A stretch of 64,000 nucleotides of DNA from Oscillospiraceae bacterium Zagget12 (GCA_001941225.1 MSHM01000040.1:1-64000); one strand, 5' to 3'. Positions 47,438 to 56,323 are shown, counted from the first letter of the stretch. The notes: generated from the sequence alone by a model not told the origin. Program-made: numbers and translations.

Positions 47438-47854
47438 ATGTTAATGAAAATATTATTCGCCTTAATCGCACTTACAGTTATAGTACCCGTAGTATTATAC
47501 TACAAGACAGGCAAGAGAAAGGGCAAGGAATGTCTTTTGATGAACGCGATTTCATTCTTTTCCGTTCTCGGCGTCGCGGTGATTTGCACGCTCGGCGGCG
47601 GAGTTACCGCTCTTGCGGCAGGTGAAACGGCAGGTCTTACGGTAGGCGAGGGACTTAAGTTTATCGGCGCGGCTCTTTCAACGGGACTGAGCGGCGTCGG
47701 CGGCGGTATCGCCGTTGCGTCTGCGGCATCGGCTGCTATCGGCGCGATGAGCGAAAACGAGAAAATTATGGGTAAAACGCTTATATTCGTTGCTCTTGCC
47801 GAGGGTATCGCTCTTTACGGTCTTGTAATTTCTATACTTATCCTTAATAGCTGA
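47438..47854 (+). CDS. ntpK: V-type ATPase membrane ring subunit K
   Basis: A 138-residue proteolipid. Residues 70-130 form the usual c-type helical hairpin with a Gly/Ala-rich helix (STGLSGVGGGIAVASAASAA) and the ion-binding Glu in FVALAEGIALYG. Two further hydrophobic helices lie before it (about 2-25 and 34-58), linked by a basic loop, and they lack an ion-binding acid. The subunit thus offers one binding site per four helices. The ATG at 47438 follows GGAGGT; a TTG five codons earlier lies inside that box. Confidence 0.9.
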   Translation: MLMKILFALIALTVIVPVVLYYKTGKRKGKECLLMNAISFFSVLGVAVICTLGGGVTALAAGETAGLTVGEGLKFIGAALSTGLSGVGGGIAVASAASAAIGAMSENEKIMGKTLIFVALAEGIALYGLVISILILNS

Positions 47855-47885
47855 CAAAAATCAGCCCGAAAGGAATGACGGTTTT

Positions 47886-48194
47886 ATGAAAATGTATTTA
47901 ATCAGCGATAACATAGACACGCAAATCGGTATGCGACTTGTCGGTATTGAGGGCTGCGTCGCGCACGACGCCCAAACAATTACCGAGGAAATAAAAAAGG
48001 CTGTCGAGGACCCCGAGCTGGGTATTCTGATATTCACGGAAAAGGCGGCTGCAATGGTAAAGGACTATCTTAATAATCTGAAAATCACGCTGCATACTCC
48101 GCTGATAATAGAGATACCCGACCGTCACGGAAGTCGTGATATTGCCGGCAGTATCAACAGTATGGTTCAGGAGTCTATCGGCTTAAAGCTGTAA
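47886..48194 (+). CDS. ntpG: V-type ATPase subunit F
   Basis: A 102-residue central-stalk subunit with a Rossmann-like fold, recognised by YLISDNIDTQIGMRLVGIEG at the N-terminus and PLIIEIPDRHG near residue 80. It binds subunit D in the rotor. AAAGGA precedes the start, and subunit E follows 17 bases later. Confidence 0.88.
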   Translation: MKMYLISDNIDTQIGMRLVGIEGCVAHDAQTITEEIKKAVEDPELGILIFTEKAAAMVKDYLNNLKITLHTPLIIEIPDRHGSRDIAGSINSMVQESIGLKL

Positions 48195-48211
48195 TTGGGA
48201 GGTAAAAAATT

Positions 48212-48820
48212 GTGGACAGCAATAATTTAACGGAAAAACTGAATAATTTTACATCTCTTGTGCTTAAGGACGCTCAGGATAAACGCGATAAATTGCTTGA
48301 TAATGTGCAGAGAGAGTATTCGGAAAGGCTTGACGCAAAGGAAAACGAGTATTTGCAGGACGCGTATGAGCATATACAGCAAAATATTCAGGATTCGCAG
48401 AAGGACGCGAATGAGCGAGTTCTTCATGCGGAGCTTGATGCAAAGAAAAAGCTTATATTAAGACGCGAGGAAATTATAAACGAAGTAATGAAAGCGTCGA
48501 GCGAAAAATTGGTTGAATTTATAAAAAGCGGCGAGTATGAGGAATGGCTGCTTTCAAAAATCGAAAAGGCATTGTTCGAGGTGGGAAAGGGAGCAAAAAC
48601 CATTTATATCTCCTCCGACGACATTAAGCTTAAGGGAAAAATAGAACAAATTCCGGAAACGTCAAGGCTGACGGTTGAGGCATCGCCGGAGCGCGACTTT
48701 ATCGGCGGCGCGAAGGTGCTGAACACGGACAGAAAGGTTTCCGTGGACTATTCGTTCAAGGAAATGCTTTCGGAGCAGAAACAGAAATTCCTGCAAACGA
48801 GCGGGTTGGCGCTCAGCTAA
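48212..48820 (+). CDS. ntpE: V-type ATPase subunit E
   Basis: A 202-residue peripheral stalk subunit with a long N-terminal helix (about residues 5-105) and a small globular C-terminus beginning near KTIYISSDD. It pairs with the G/H subunit to hold the catalytic head. The start is a GTG with GGGAGG nine bases upstream. Confidence 0.86.
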   Translation: MDSNNLTEKLNNFTSLVLKDAQDKRDKLLDNVQREYSERLDAKENEYLQDAYEHIQQNIQDSQKDANERVLHAELDAKKKLILRREEIINEVMKASSEKLVEFIKSGEYEEWLLSKIEKALFEVGKGAKTIYISSDDIKLKGKIEQIPETSRLTVEASPERDFIGGAKVLNTDRKVSVDYSFKEMLSEQKQKFLQTSGLALS

Positions 48821-48844
48821 GACAAATGAAAGGGATGAGTTTAG

Positions 48845-50617
48845 ATGGATAATACAGAAGGTCAGATATTCGGTATAAACGGTCCGGTTGTAAAGGTAAA
48901 GGGTTCGGATTCCTTTGAAATGCAGGAAATGGTATACGTCGGCGACGAGGAGCTTATCGGCGAGGTAATCGGCGTAACCTCCGATACCACCGTTGTTCAG
49001 GTTTACGAGGAAACAACGGGACTTAAAAAGGGTGAAAAGGTTGTCGGCACGGGCGGACCGCTGTCAATAACGCTTGCTCCGGGCATACTTTCCGATATTT
49101 TCGACGGTATCGAAAGACCGCTTAAGGAAATAAGAGGCATTTCCGGCTCATTTATAGAGCGCGGAGTAAAGGTTAATAATATTGACGAAGAAAAGAAATG
49201 GAAAGTGCAATTTAAGATGAGCGCCGGCGACTACGTCACCGCAGGCGACGTTATAGGCGTGACGCAGGAAACAAGCCTTATCGAGCATAGAATAATGATT
49301 CCGCCGAATGTAAAGGGCAAGCTCGACTGGATTGCTCCGGACGGCGATTATACCATAGCGGACGTGATTGCAAAGGTAAAGTACGATGACGAGATTATCG
49401 ACATCACAATGAAACAGAGGTGGCCGATAAAGCAGGCAAGACCGTATTCAAAGCGTCAGCCTATTTCAAAGCCGCTTGTGACCGGTCAGAGAGTTATGGA
49501 CGCGATGTTTCCGCTGGCAAAGGGCGGCACCGCGGCTATTCCGGGCGGATTCGGAACGGGAAAGACTATGAATCAGCATCAGCTTGCGAAGTGGTGTGAC
49601 GCCGATATTATAGTATATATCGGCTGCGGAGAGCGCGGCAACGAAATGACGCAGGTTCTTGACGAATTTTCGGAGCTTATCGACCCGAAATCAAACAGAC
49701 CCCTGCTTGACAGAACGGTACTTATAGCAAACACCTCAAATATGCCGGTTGCGGCGCGTGAGGCGAGCATATACACGGGCGTGACCATAGCGGAATATTA
49801 CCGCGATATGGGTTACGACGTGGCTCTTATGGCGGACTCGACATCGCGTTGGGCGGAGGCGCTGCGTGAAATATCGGGACGTCTTGAGGAAATGCCCGCG
49901 GAGGAGGGCTTTCCGGCTTATCTTGCGTCAAGACTTTCGGCGTTTTACGAAAGAGCGGGTTATGTGACAAATCTTAACGGAACGGAGGGCTCCGTTTCTA
50001 TTATAGGCGCGGTATCACCGCAGGGCGGCGACTTTTCTGAGCCGGTAACGCAGAATACAAAGCGTTTTATCCGCTGTTTCTGGGCGCTTGATAAGTCCCT
50101 TGCTTACGCGCGCCATTATCCGGCTATACAGTGGCTCAACAGCTACAGCGAGTATATAGACGACCTCACCGACTGGTACGCGAAGAATGTATCTCACGAT
50201 TTTATCGCCAAGAGAAATAAGATTATGGCGATATTGCAGGAGGAATCGAGCCTTATGGAGATAGTTAAGCTTATCGGCGCGGACGTTCTTCCGGACAGTC
50301 AGAAGGCGACTCTTGAGGTTGCGAGAATAATCAGAGTGGGATTTTTGCAGCAAAACGCGTTCCACGCGGACGACACATATGTTCCTCTTGAAAAACAGAA
50401 TAAAATGATGGATATAATACTTCTGTTTGACAAGAGAATAAGGGAATGTGTCGAAAAGGGCATAGTGCTTTCAAAGGTAAGCGAAAGCGGAATTGCCGAT
50501 GATATAATAAGAATTAAGTACAGCATAGGAAACGAGAACATAGACGCTCCGTTCCACGAGCTTGCAAGAAAAATCAATGAAACATTTGATAATTTGGTAT
50601 ACAATCACGAGAGCTAA
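48845..50617 (+). CDS. ntpA: V-type ATPase catalytic subunit A
   Basis: A 590-residue catalytic subunit. Walker A is GGFGTGKTM near residue 236, and Walker B is in DVALMADSTSRWAEAL near 325. The non-homologous region characteristic of A subunits (about 115-200) is present. AAAGGGATG precedes the start. With subunit B it forms the A3B3 head. Confidence 0.97.
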   Translation: MDNTEGQIFGINGPVVKVKGSDSFEMQEMVYVGDEELIGEVIGVTSDTTVVQVYEETTGLKKGEKVVGTGGPLSITLAPGILSDIFDGIERPLKEIRGISGSFIERGVKVNNIDEEKKWKVQFKMSAGDYVTAGDVIGVTQETSLIEHRIMIPPNVKGKLDWIAPDGDYTIADVIAKVKYDDEIIDITMKQRWPIKQARPYSKRQPISKPLVTGQRVMDAMFPLAKGGTAAIPGGFGTGKTMNQHQLAKWCDADIIVYIGCGERGNEMTQVLDEFSELIDPKSNRPLLDRTVLIANTSNMPVAAREASIYTGVTIAEYYRDMGYDVALMADSTSRWAEALREISGRLEEMPAEEGFPAYLASRLSAFYERAGYVTNLNGTEGSVSIIGAVSPQGGDFSEPVTQNTKRFIRCFWALDKSLAYARHYPAIQWLNSYSEYIDDLTDWYAKNVSHDFIAKRNKIMAILQEESSLMEIVKLIGADVLPDSQKATLEVARIIRVGFLQQNAFHADDTYVPLEKQNKMMDIILLFDKRIRECVEKGIVLSKVSESGIADDIIRIKYSIGNENIDAPFHELARKINETFDNLVYNHES

Positions 50618-50633
50618 AGGAGATGGATAAAAT

Positions 50634-52022
50634 ATGGCAATAGAATATATGGGTCTTAATAATATTCAGGGTCCTTTGGCGGTTATAGACGGAGTAAGCG
50701 ACGCCTTTTATGAGGAAATGGTAACGGTTACTCTTGACGACGGCACTAAAAGAATAGGACGCGTTATTGAGATAGCGGGCGACAAGGCGGTTATACAGGT
50801 ATTTGAGGGCACATCGAACCTGTCGCTTACCAATACAAAAACAAAATTTATGGGAGAGCCTATGCGTCTGCCGCTTTCAAAGGAAATGCTGGGCAGAACG
50901 CTTGACGGCGTGGGCAGACCTATAGACGGACTGGGCGAATACTTCGCGGACGAGGTGTGCGATGTAAACGGTCAGCCGATAAATCCTGTTTCGAGAGAGT
51001 ATCCGAACAACTTTATTCAAACGGGAATTTCATCAATCGACTGCCTTGCGACGCTTATCAGAGGACAAAAGCTGCCAATCTTTTCCGGCGACGGTATGCC
51101 GCATGATGATTTGGCGGTGCAGATTGCGCGTCAGGCTAAGGTGGTTGACGCCGATGATGAAAACGGCGATAAATTCGCGATAGTATTCGCGGCGATGGGA
51201 GTTAAGCATGACGTCGCGAATTATTTCAAAAAATCCTTCGAGGAGAGCGGAGTTTTGGGAAAGGTTGTAATGTTCCTGAATCTTTCAAACGACCCTGTCG
51301 TGGAAAGAATTATCACTCCCCGCTGCGCGCTTACAGCCGCTGAATATCTCGCGTTTAAGCATAATATGCACGTTCTTGTAATACTTACCGATATGACGTC
51401 CTACGCGGAGGCACTGCGCGAGGTTTCGTCGTCAAAGGGCGAAATCCCGTCAAGAAAGGGATTCCCGGGCTATTTGTATTCCGACCTTGCGTCGCTGTAT
51501 GAGCGCGCGGGCATTATAAAGGACGCGAAAGGCTCCGTTACGCAGGTGCCTATACTTACGATGCCGAATGATGATATTACGCACCCCGTCCCCGACCTTA
51601 CCGGATATATCACGGAGGGACAGATTGTTTTGGGCAGAGATTTGCACTTGAAGGGCGTTTATCCGCCGGTGTCGATTCTGCCGTCGCTGTCGCGTCTGAT
51701 GAAGGACGGCATAGGCAAGGGCTTTACAAGGGAGGATCATCCGGATTTGTCAAATCAGCTTTTCGCGGCGTACTCAAAGGTTGAGGATGCGAAGAGCCTT
51801 GCATCCGTCATAGGCGAGGATGAGCTTTCCGATATGGATAAGAAATATATCGCGTTCGGCAGAGCCTTTGACGAGAAATTCCTTTCGCAGGGTAAAAACG
51901 AAAACAGAAGTATCGAGGAAACTCTCGATCTCGGCTGGCAGCTTTTGGGTATGCTGCCTAAGAGCGAGCTTGACAGAGTGAGCGACGAGATGCTTGAAAA
52001 GTATTATAAACCGGCGGAGTAA
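50634..52022 (+). CDS. ntpB: V-type ATPase subunit B
   Basis: A 462-residue non-catalytic nucleotide-site subunit. In place of a P-loop it has [18 protein letters not shown] near residue 150, and it carries the Arg-finger region in [28 protein letters not shown], shown here only by its ends. AAAGGAG lies before the ATG. It follows subunit A by 16 bases. Confidence 0.97.
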   Translation: MAIEYMGLNNIQGPLAVIDGVSDAFYEEMVTVTLDDGTKRIGRVIEIAGDKAVIQVFEGTSNLSLTNTKTKFMGEPMRLPLSKEMLGRTLDGVGRPIDGLGEYFADEVCDVNGQPINPVSREYPNNFIQTGISSIDCLATLIRGQKLPIFSGDGMPHDDLAVQIARQAKVVDADDENGDKFAIVFAAMGVKHDVANYFKKSFEESGVLGKVVMFLNLSNDPVVERIITPRCALTAAEYLAFKHNMHVLVILTDMTSYAEALREVSSSKGEIPSRKGFPGYLYSDLASLYERAGIIKDAKGSVTQVPILTMPNDDITHPVPDLTGYITEGQIVLGRDLHLKGVYPPVSILPSLSRLMKDGIGKGFTREDHPDLSNQLFAAYSKVEDAKSLASVIGEDELSDMDKKYIAFGRAFDEKFLSQGKNENRSIEETLDLGWQLLGMLPKSELDRVSDEMLEKYYKPAE

Positions 52023-52064
52023 ACAAACGCGCGTTTGAATATTAAAAGAAAGGATATGATTGAT

Positions 52065-52694
52065 ATGCAGAAAAACTTAGCGCCTACCAAAGGAAATCTG
52101 ATGATGGCAAAAAACACGCTGCGTCTTTCCAAACAGGGCTATGAAATGCTTGATAAAAAAAGAAATATCCTTATAAGAGAAATGATGCTTTTGATAGAGG
52201 AGGCAAAGGAGGTCGAGGCGCAAATCGAGGAAACCTTTGCCGCGGCGTATAAGGCGCTTGAATCGGCAAACGTAATTATGGGAGTAAACGCCGTTCAGAG
52301 TCTTGCGCGCTCCGCCGTGATTGAGGAAAGCATAAGGATAGATTTACGCAGCGTTATGGGCGTTGAAATTCCGGTTGTCAAAGCCGATAAGCCGGAGGGC
52401 AGACCCGCTTACGCGTTTCGCGGCACCTCGGCGGCTCTTGACGAGGCAAGCGTAAAATTCAATGAAGTAAAGGTGATGACAATACGCCTTACCGAAATTG
52501 AAAACGCCGTATACCGTTTGGCAATGAATATCAAAAAGACGCAGAAAAGAGCGAACGCTCTTGAAAATATCACTATACCTCTTTATGAGAGCTTGGCAAA
52601 GGATATTCAAAACGCCCTTGAGGAAAAGGAGCGCGAAGAACACACAAGGCTGAAAATCATAAAGAGAACAAAAGAAAACGAAACCGCACAATAG
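52065..52694 (+). CDS. ntpD: V-type ATPase subunit D
   Basis: A 209-residue central rotor shaft made mainly of two long helices. The N-terminal APTKGNLMMAKNTLRLSKQGYE, of which the first residues are typical of the family, is followed by a C-terminal helix ending in a charged tail. The ATG at 52065 was chosen for AAAGGA ten bases upstream; an upstream TTG and a nearer ATG are poorly spaced. It ends the ATPase operon. Confidence 0.92.
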   Translation: MQKNLAPTKGNLMMAKNTLRLSKQGYEMLDKKRNILIREMMLLIEEAKEVEAQIEETFAAAYKALESANVIMGVNAVQSLARSAVIEESIRIDLRSVMGVEIPVVKADKPEGRPAYAFRGTSAALDEASVKFNEVKVMTIRLTEIENAVYRLAMNIKKTQKRANALENITIPLYESLAKDIQNALEEKEREEHTRLKIIKRTKENETAQ

Positions 52695-52702
52695 GGACAC
52701 TA

Positions 52703-52733
52703 AAAAGGGACACTAAATTTTAGTGTCCCTTTT
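52703..52733. terminator. Bidirectional terminator after the V-ATPase operon
   Basis: Perfect 15-bp arms, beginning AAAAGGGACACTAAA and ending in CCCTTTT, surround one base. It lies between convergent genes. An extra GGGACACTA just upstream makes a partial direct repeat. Confidence 0.93.
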
Positions 52734-52735
52734 GC

Positions 52736-53233
52736 TTAGGCAAATAATTGTTTTAAAATACCGAATGACAGCAGCGACATAACAAGTCCGGCAGTTAAAA
52801 CACCGAGGAAAACCACAAAAAAGGATTTTTTCGGCTTTAGTCCCAACAGCACGGAAAGCAGAGTTCCCGTCCACGCGCCGGTGCCCGGAAGAGGTATCGC
52901 GACGAAGAGAAACAGTCCGAAGTATCCGTATTTCTCTATTTGGGCGGATTTTGAAAGCGCCTTTTTCTCAATCCATTCGGGAATTTTATGCAGACGCGTC
53001 TTTTTAAGCCACGAAAAAATTTTCTTTATAAACAGCAGTATAAACGGTATCGGCAGCATATTGCCGATTACCGCGGCTATATATGTGGGCAAGAAATCCA
53101 TTTGCAGAATACCCGCCGCCAAAATACTTCCTCTAAGCTCCAGTATCGGAATCATTGACACCAAAAATACAATAAATTCCTTTGATATTTTTCCGCTCAG
53201 CGCGGCTACGATTGATTGTACAACAGAACTCAT
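52736..53233 (-). CDS. Small export-type membrane protein (COG2426/PF06695)
   Basis: A 165-residue membrane protein with about four helices. The conserved pieces are SMIPILELRGSILAAGIL near residue 30 and LFVAIPLPGTGAWTGTLLS near residue 112, both signatures of the small multidrug-export protein family. Its cargo is not established. On the minus strand AGGAGA precedes the start. It stands alone between two opposite-strand or separate units. Confidence 0.85.
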   Translation of the reverse strand: MSSVVQSIVAALSGKISKEFIVFLVSMIPILELRGSILAAGILQMDFLPTYIAAVIGNMLPIPFILLFIKKIFSWLKKTRLHKIPEWIEKKALSKSAQIEKYGYFGLFLFVAIPLPGTGAWTGTLLSVLLGLKPKKSFFVVFLGVLTAGLVMSLLSFGILKQLFA

Positions 53234-53321
53234 AAATTTTCTCCTTAAAATAAACTATGAAAATCATTATATACTATATTAATCAAAAATGCAAATATTA
53301 CATTTGAAAAATTCGCCGAAA

Positions 53322-54245
53322 TTATTCTGACAGCGGCGGCTCGGCGCTTTTCTCCACAATGTACGTCACGGCTGAGGGCAGCACGCGCACAACCGCGCTT
53401 GCGGGATCGCCGCCGTATTCTCCGTCGAGCGTCCATTTGATATTTTCATCGCAAATAAATTCAAATTCCGAGGATTTCGCTATCATATATCCGTCGCCGG
53501 AGGTTTGTCCTTTCATAAGTCCGGTCAAAACCGACTGAAATTCTATTATGTTTGTAGGACGCTTAAATATAAGCAGCTCAAAAAGTCCGTCGTTTAAGTC
53601 CACGTCCATAATTTTTCCGGCGCTGTGCATTCCCGCGACTGAGGTCGCGTTTAAGACTATGCACAAAAATACATCGTCCTCAATCAAGCCGCTGTCGTAT
53701 TTGATTTTTACGTGATAGAACTGCAAATTCGGCAGGCGTTTTATTCCCTCCCATACGTAAGCAAGATGCCCGAGCGCGTTTTTTGTTTCCTGGGAGGTGT
53801 CATAGGACACGTCCGTAAACGCTCCGAACGCGGCGACATAGTTAAAGGTCTTGCCGTTAAACGTACCTATATCGCATTTAAACTCCTCGCCGTCCGCGGC
53901 TATCCGAGCCGCCTGAATCATATTTTTGGGCAGGTTAAGAGTCGAGGCAAAGTCGTTTGCCGTTCCTGCGGGAATATATCCGAGAGCCTTTCTGTCGCTC
54001 TCCTCAAAGCACATAATTCCATTTACAGCCTCGTTAAGCATACCGTCGCCGCCCGAAACAACAATCCTGTCATACTCGTTTCCGTTGCGCTTTATATACT
54101 CGTAGGCGTCAAGAGGCGCCTGCGTCGGACGGACGGTGACGTCATAACCCGATTTTGTGAAGATGTCGATAATTTCCGATAAATAATTCTTTATTTGTCC
54201 CTTGCCCGAATGAGGATTAAAAATAAAAAGTAATTTTTCAGTCAT
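53322..54245 (-). CDS. Diacylglycerol kinase family lipid kinase
   Basis: A 307-residue YegS/DgkB-type kinase. The N-terminus FIFNPHSGKGQIKN and the nucleotide motif VVSGGDGMLNEAVNG (canonical GGDGTLNE, here Met for Thr) are visible, as is GYIPAGTANDFAS near residue 90. It probably phosphorylates diacylglycerol or a related lipid in the membrane cycle. It is divergently transcribed from ruvX with its own promoter. Confidence 0.9.
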   Translation of the reverse strand: MTEKLLFIFNPHSGKGQIKNYLSEIIDIFTKSGYDVTVRPTQAPLDAYEYIKRNGNEYDRIVVSGGDGMLNEAVNGIMCFEESDRKALGYIPAGTANDFASTLNLPKNMIQAARIAADGEEFKCDIGTFNGKTFNYVAAFGAFTDVSYDTSQETKNALGHLAYVWEGIKRLPNLQFYHVKIKYDSGLIEDDVFLCIVLNATSVAGMHSAGKIMDVDLNDGLFELLIFKRPTNIIEFQSVLTGLMKGQTSGDGYMIAKSSEFEFICDENIKWTLDGEYGGDPASAVVRVLPSAVTYIVEKSAEPPLSE

Positions 54246-54273
54246 AATAAAAAACCTCCCTGCGCTTTATTAA

Positions 54274-54302
54274 ATTATACAATCTATCTCAAAAATAGTC
54301 AA
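54274..54302 (-). promoter_or_regulatory. Promoter of the lipid kinase gene
   Basis: On the minus strand TTGACT (54297-54302) and TATAAT (54274-54279) are exactly 17 bases apart. Confidence 0.75.
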
Positions 54303-54310
54303 GAAAAGTC

Positions 54311-54339
54311 TTGCCTTTCCGCGAAAATCAATATATAAT
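54311..54339 (+). promoter_or_regulatory. Promoter of ruvX
   Basis: TTGCCT and TATAAT are exactly 17 bases apart. Its -35 is only eight bases from the -35 of the divergent lipid kinase promoter. Confidence 0.7.
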
Positions 54340-54377
54340 AAATACATTGCTGCAAACACATTGAACGGAGGGGAAAT

Positions 54378-54791
54378 ATGAGGATACTCGGAATAGATTA
54401 CGGCGACGCGCGCGTGGGCGTAGCCGTCAGCGATATGCTCGGCTTTACGGCGCAGGGAGTGCGTACAATAAAAAATCAAGGTATAAAAAAGCTTTTATCG
54501 GAGCTTAAAACGATAATTGACGAATACAATCCCGAAAAAATCGTAATCGGTCTGCCGAAAAATATGGACGGCAGCGAGGGATTCAGAGTGGACGCCACGC
54601 GCAAATTCGCGTCCGCGCTGAAAACGATATATAAGGGAGAAATCGTATTCTGGGACGAAAGACTTTCATCGGTAGGCGCGTCGAGATTTCTTAACGAAAC
54701 AAACACGCGCGGAAAAAAACGAAAAAATGTATTGGATACGGTGGCGGCGTGCATAATACTTGAAGGATATTTAAGCTCGCAAAAGAAATAG
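54378..54791 (+). CDS. ruvX: Holliday junction resolvase-like protein RuvX (YqgF)
   Basis: A 137-residue RNase H-fold nuclease, also linked to 16S rRNA 5' maturation. The acidic residues appear in ILGIDYGDARVGVAVSD at the N-terminus, VIGLPKNMDGSEG near residue 58 and FWDERLSS near 93. The YqgF family usually lies next to a DUF1292 gene, as here. Confidence 0.94.
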   Translation: MRILGIDYGDARVGVAVSDMLGFTAQGVRTIKNQGIKKLLSELKTIIDEYNPEKIVIGLPKNMDGSEGFRVDATRKFASALKTIYKGEIVFWDERLSSVGASRFLNETNTRGKKRKNVLDTVAACIILEGYLSSQKK

Positions 54792-54792
54792 A

Positions 54793-54821
54793 TTGACTTT
54801 TTTCCCGCCATATATTACAAT
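54793..54821 (+). promoter_or_regulatory. Promoter of the DUF1292 gene
   Basis: TTGACT and TACAAT are exactly 17 bases apart, overlapping nothing but the end region of ruvX. The gene starts 35 bases later. Confidence 0.75.
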
Positions 54822-54855
54822 ATAGATAAATCAAAACAGAAAGGAATATTTTATA

Positions 54856-55128
54856 ATGGAAAACAACATAATAATGTTAGAGGACGAACACGGCTGTATG
54901 ATCGAATTTGAAACAATAGATGTTTTTGAATTTGAGGGAGTCACATACTTCGCGCTGCTTGAGGTACTGCCCGAGGGTCAGGAAAGCGACGAGGTGCTTA
55001 TAATGCAGGTTGAGGGCGACATTGAAAGCGAGGAGGCTGAGCTTGTAATGGTTGACGATGAGGCGCAGCTTGAGGCGGCGTTTAACGAGTTCCTCAGACG
55101 TGACGAGGAAATGGCTGAAGAAGAATAA
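54856..55128 (+). CDS. DUF1292 family protein
   Basis: A 90-residue very acidic protein of the YrzB family, recognised by EDEHGCMIEFETIDVFEFEG at the N-terminus (pattern of a small beta-rich domain) and an Asp/Glu-rich tail. The function is unknown. AAAGGA precedes the ATG. The order ruvX then DUF1292 is conserved in Bacillota. Confidence 0.9.
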   Translation: MENNIIMLEDEHGCMIEFETIDVFEFEGVTYFALLEVLPEGQESDEVLIMQVEGDIESEEAELVMVDDEAQLEAAFNEFLRRDEEMAEEE

Positions 55129-55168
55129 TTCAATGTAAAAAAATTTTTATAAAAACTTATTTTACCTA

Positions 55169-55197
55169 TTGAAATTTTCTTTGAAATATGCTATTAT
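55169..55197 (+). promoter_or_regulatory. Promoter of the structured ncRNA candidate
   Basis: TTGAAA and TATTAT are exactly 17 bases apart and lie 40 bases after the DUF1292 stop codon. No open reading frame follows before a terminator. Confidence 0.65.
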
Positions 55198-55203
55198 AAA
55201 TAT

Positions 55204-55452
55204 AGAAAAAGTGAATAGCTAATTACCCTGAGATTTCGCGTCGAAAAGTCTTTTTTTTACCAACACTTATTAAAAGGGATAATCTCTCCGGCTGCGGCGT
55301 ATACGCCTCCTTTCCTTCGGGAATGCCAGTGGACATATAAAGCAATCGGGATTTAACCCACCTGCATGAGCAGGTAGAAACTCGGCTTTTCAAAACGGTT
55401 ATTTTGGGGTTTTTATTTTTTACCGAAACCGCCTTAAGGCGGTTATTTTTTT
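55204..55452 (+). ncRNA. Structured ncRNA candidate with 6S-RNA-like architecture
   Basis: A transcript of about 250 bases between a promoter and an intrinsic terminator, with no plausible reading frame. GAAAAGTC (55243-55250) pairs with GGCTTTTC (55384-55391) as a closing stem. An open region follows on both sides, about 30 bases each; the 3' side contains a small hairpin ACCTGC-atga-GCAGGT. AATCTC (55281-55286) pairs with GGGATT (55348-55353) to start an apical arm with GGCGTATACGCC and TTCC-TTCG-GGAA hairpins. A closing stem, a large bubble with a 3' hairpin and an apical arm is the 6S RNA plan, but no diagnostic sequence was matched, so the identity is tentative. Confidence 0.5.
55427..55452 (+). 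terminator. Terminator of the ncRNA candidate
   Basis: AACCGCC and GGCGGTT pair around TTAA and are followed by ATTTTTTT. It separates the ncRNA from the spoIIA control region. Confidence 0.92.
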
Positions 55453-55463
55453 GCATTAAAATA

Positions 55464-55518
55464 TTTCGACAAAGGTTATCAAAATACAACAAAGGATTTT
55501 TTAAATAAACAGAGAAAT
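55464..55518 (+). promoter_or_regulatory. spoIIA control region: Spo0A box and sigma-H-like promoter
   Basis: TTTCGACAAA at 55464-55473 is, on the other strand, TTTGTCGAAA, a full match to the Spo0A-box core. Twenty bases on, AGGATTT (55493-55499) and GAAAT (55514-55518), 14 bases apart, resemble sigma-H -35 and -10 elements; the -10 is one base off GAAT. In Bacillus subtilis spoIIA is transcribed by sigma-H and activated by phosphorylated Spo0A, so the layout fits. Confidence 0.6.
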
Positions 55519-55554
55519 ATTAATAAATACAAAAATATACAGGAGGAGAAAAAT

Positions 55555-55902
55555 ATGGAATTACTTTTATCGGGCAAATACAAGACGCTGATAGTAAAGA
55601 TTTACGGAGAGCTTGACGACCGCGCGGCGAAGGACGTCAAGGAAAATGTGGACAGAGAACTTGCCAGAACGGGCGCGGTAAATGTCGCGTTTGATTTCGG
55701 CGCCGCTACTTTTATGGATTCCTCGGGGATAGGAGTCATTATAGGCAGGTACAAGGTGGCGCGGGCATTGGGCGGAAAGGTTATAATATACGGCGCGTCC
55801 GATACGGTAAAGCGCATAATAGCTATGAGCGGCATCGGCGATATTGTCGTTGTAGCGGACAGCCTGGAGGACGGAATTAAGGAGGCGGCTTTAAATGTAT
55901 AA
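55555..55902 (+). CDS. spoIIAA: Anti-sigma F factor antagonist
   Basis: A 115-residue STAS-domain protein. The phosphorylatable serine is in FMDSSGIGVIIGRY near residue 58. When dephosphorylated by SpoIIE in the forespore it binds SpoIIAB and frees sigma-F. AGGAGGAG precedes the ATG, and its end overlaps spoIIAB by eight bases. Confidence 0.96.
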   Translation: MELLLSGKYKTLIVKIYGELDDRAAKDVKENVDRELARTGAVNVAFDFGAATFMDSSGIGVIIGRYKVARALGGKVIIYGASDTVKRIIAMSGIGDIVVVADSLEDGIKEAALNV

Positions 55903-56314
55903 GAACAATATGAAGATAGAATTTACAACCGTTTCCGATAACGAGAGATTCGCGAGAACCGTGGCGGCGGCGTTCGTGCTTGAGCTTGACCCGACAATCG
56001 ACCAGATTTCGGAAATAAAAACGGCGGTGTCGGAGGCGGTCACAAACGCCATAATTCACGGCTATGACGGCGGCGAGGGCATCGTTACGATGGAGGGAAG
56101 TATCTATGACGACACGGTTGAATTCGCAATATCCGACAGCGGCGTGGGTATTCCCGATATACGCAGAGCGCGAGAGCCGCTGTTCACGGGAAAGCCGGAG
56201 ATGGAGCGCTCGGGTATGGGATTTACCATAATGGAAACTTTTATGGACAGCGTGGACGTCGAGAGCGAGGTGGGAAAGGGTACGCGTATTACGATGAGTA
56301 AGCGTTTAAAGTAG
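55895..56314 (+). CDS. spoIIAB: Anti-sigma F factor, serine kinase
   Basis: A 139-residue GHKL-fold kinase that holds sigma-F inactive and phosphorylates SpoIIAA. The N-box is SEAVTNAIIHGYDG, the G1 box DSGVGI and the G2 box RSGMGFTIM. AAGGAGG lies within the end of spoIIAA, and the gene is coupled to sigF. Confidence 0.96.
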   Translation: MYKNNMKIEFTTVSDNERFARTVAAAFVLELDPTIDQISEIKTAVSEAVTNAIIHGYDGGEGIVTMEGSIYDDTVEFAISDSGVGIPDIRRAREPLFTGKPEMERSGMGFTIMETFMDSVDVESEVGKGTRITMSKRLK

Positions 56315-56323
56315 GTGAAAACA

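Noticed and set aside
55204-55452. RNase P RNA, SRP RNA, tmRNA or T-box
   Set aside because: The hallmark sequences of each (such as GAGGAAAGTCC, the GGAAGCAGC loop, a tag reading frame, or the AGGGTGG box) were not found.
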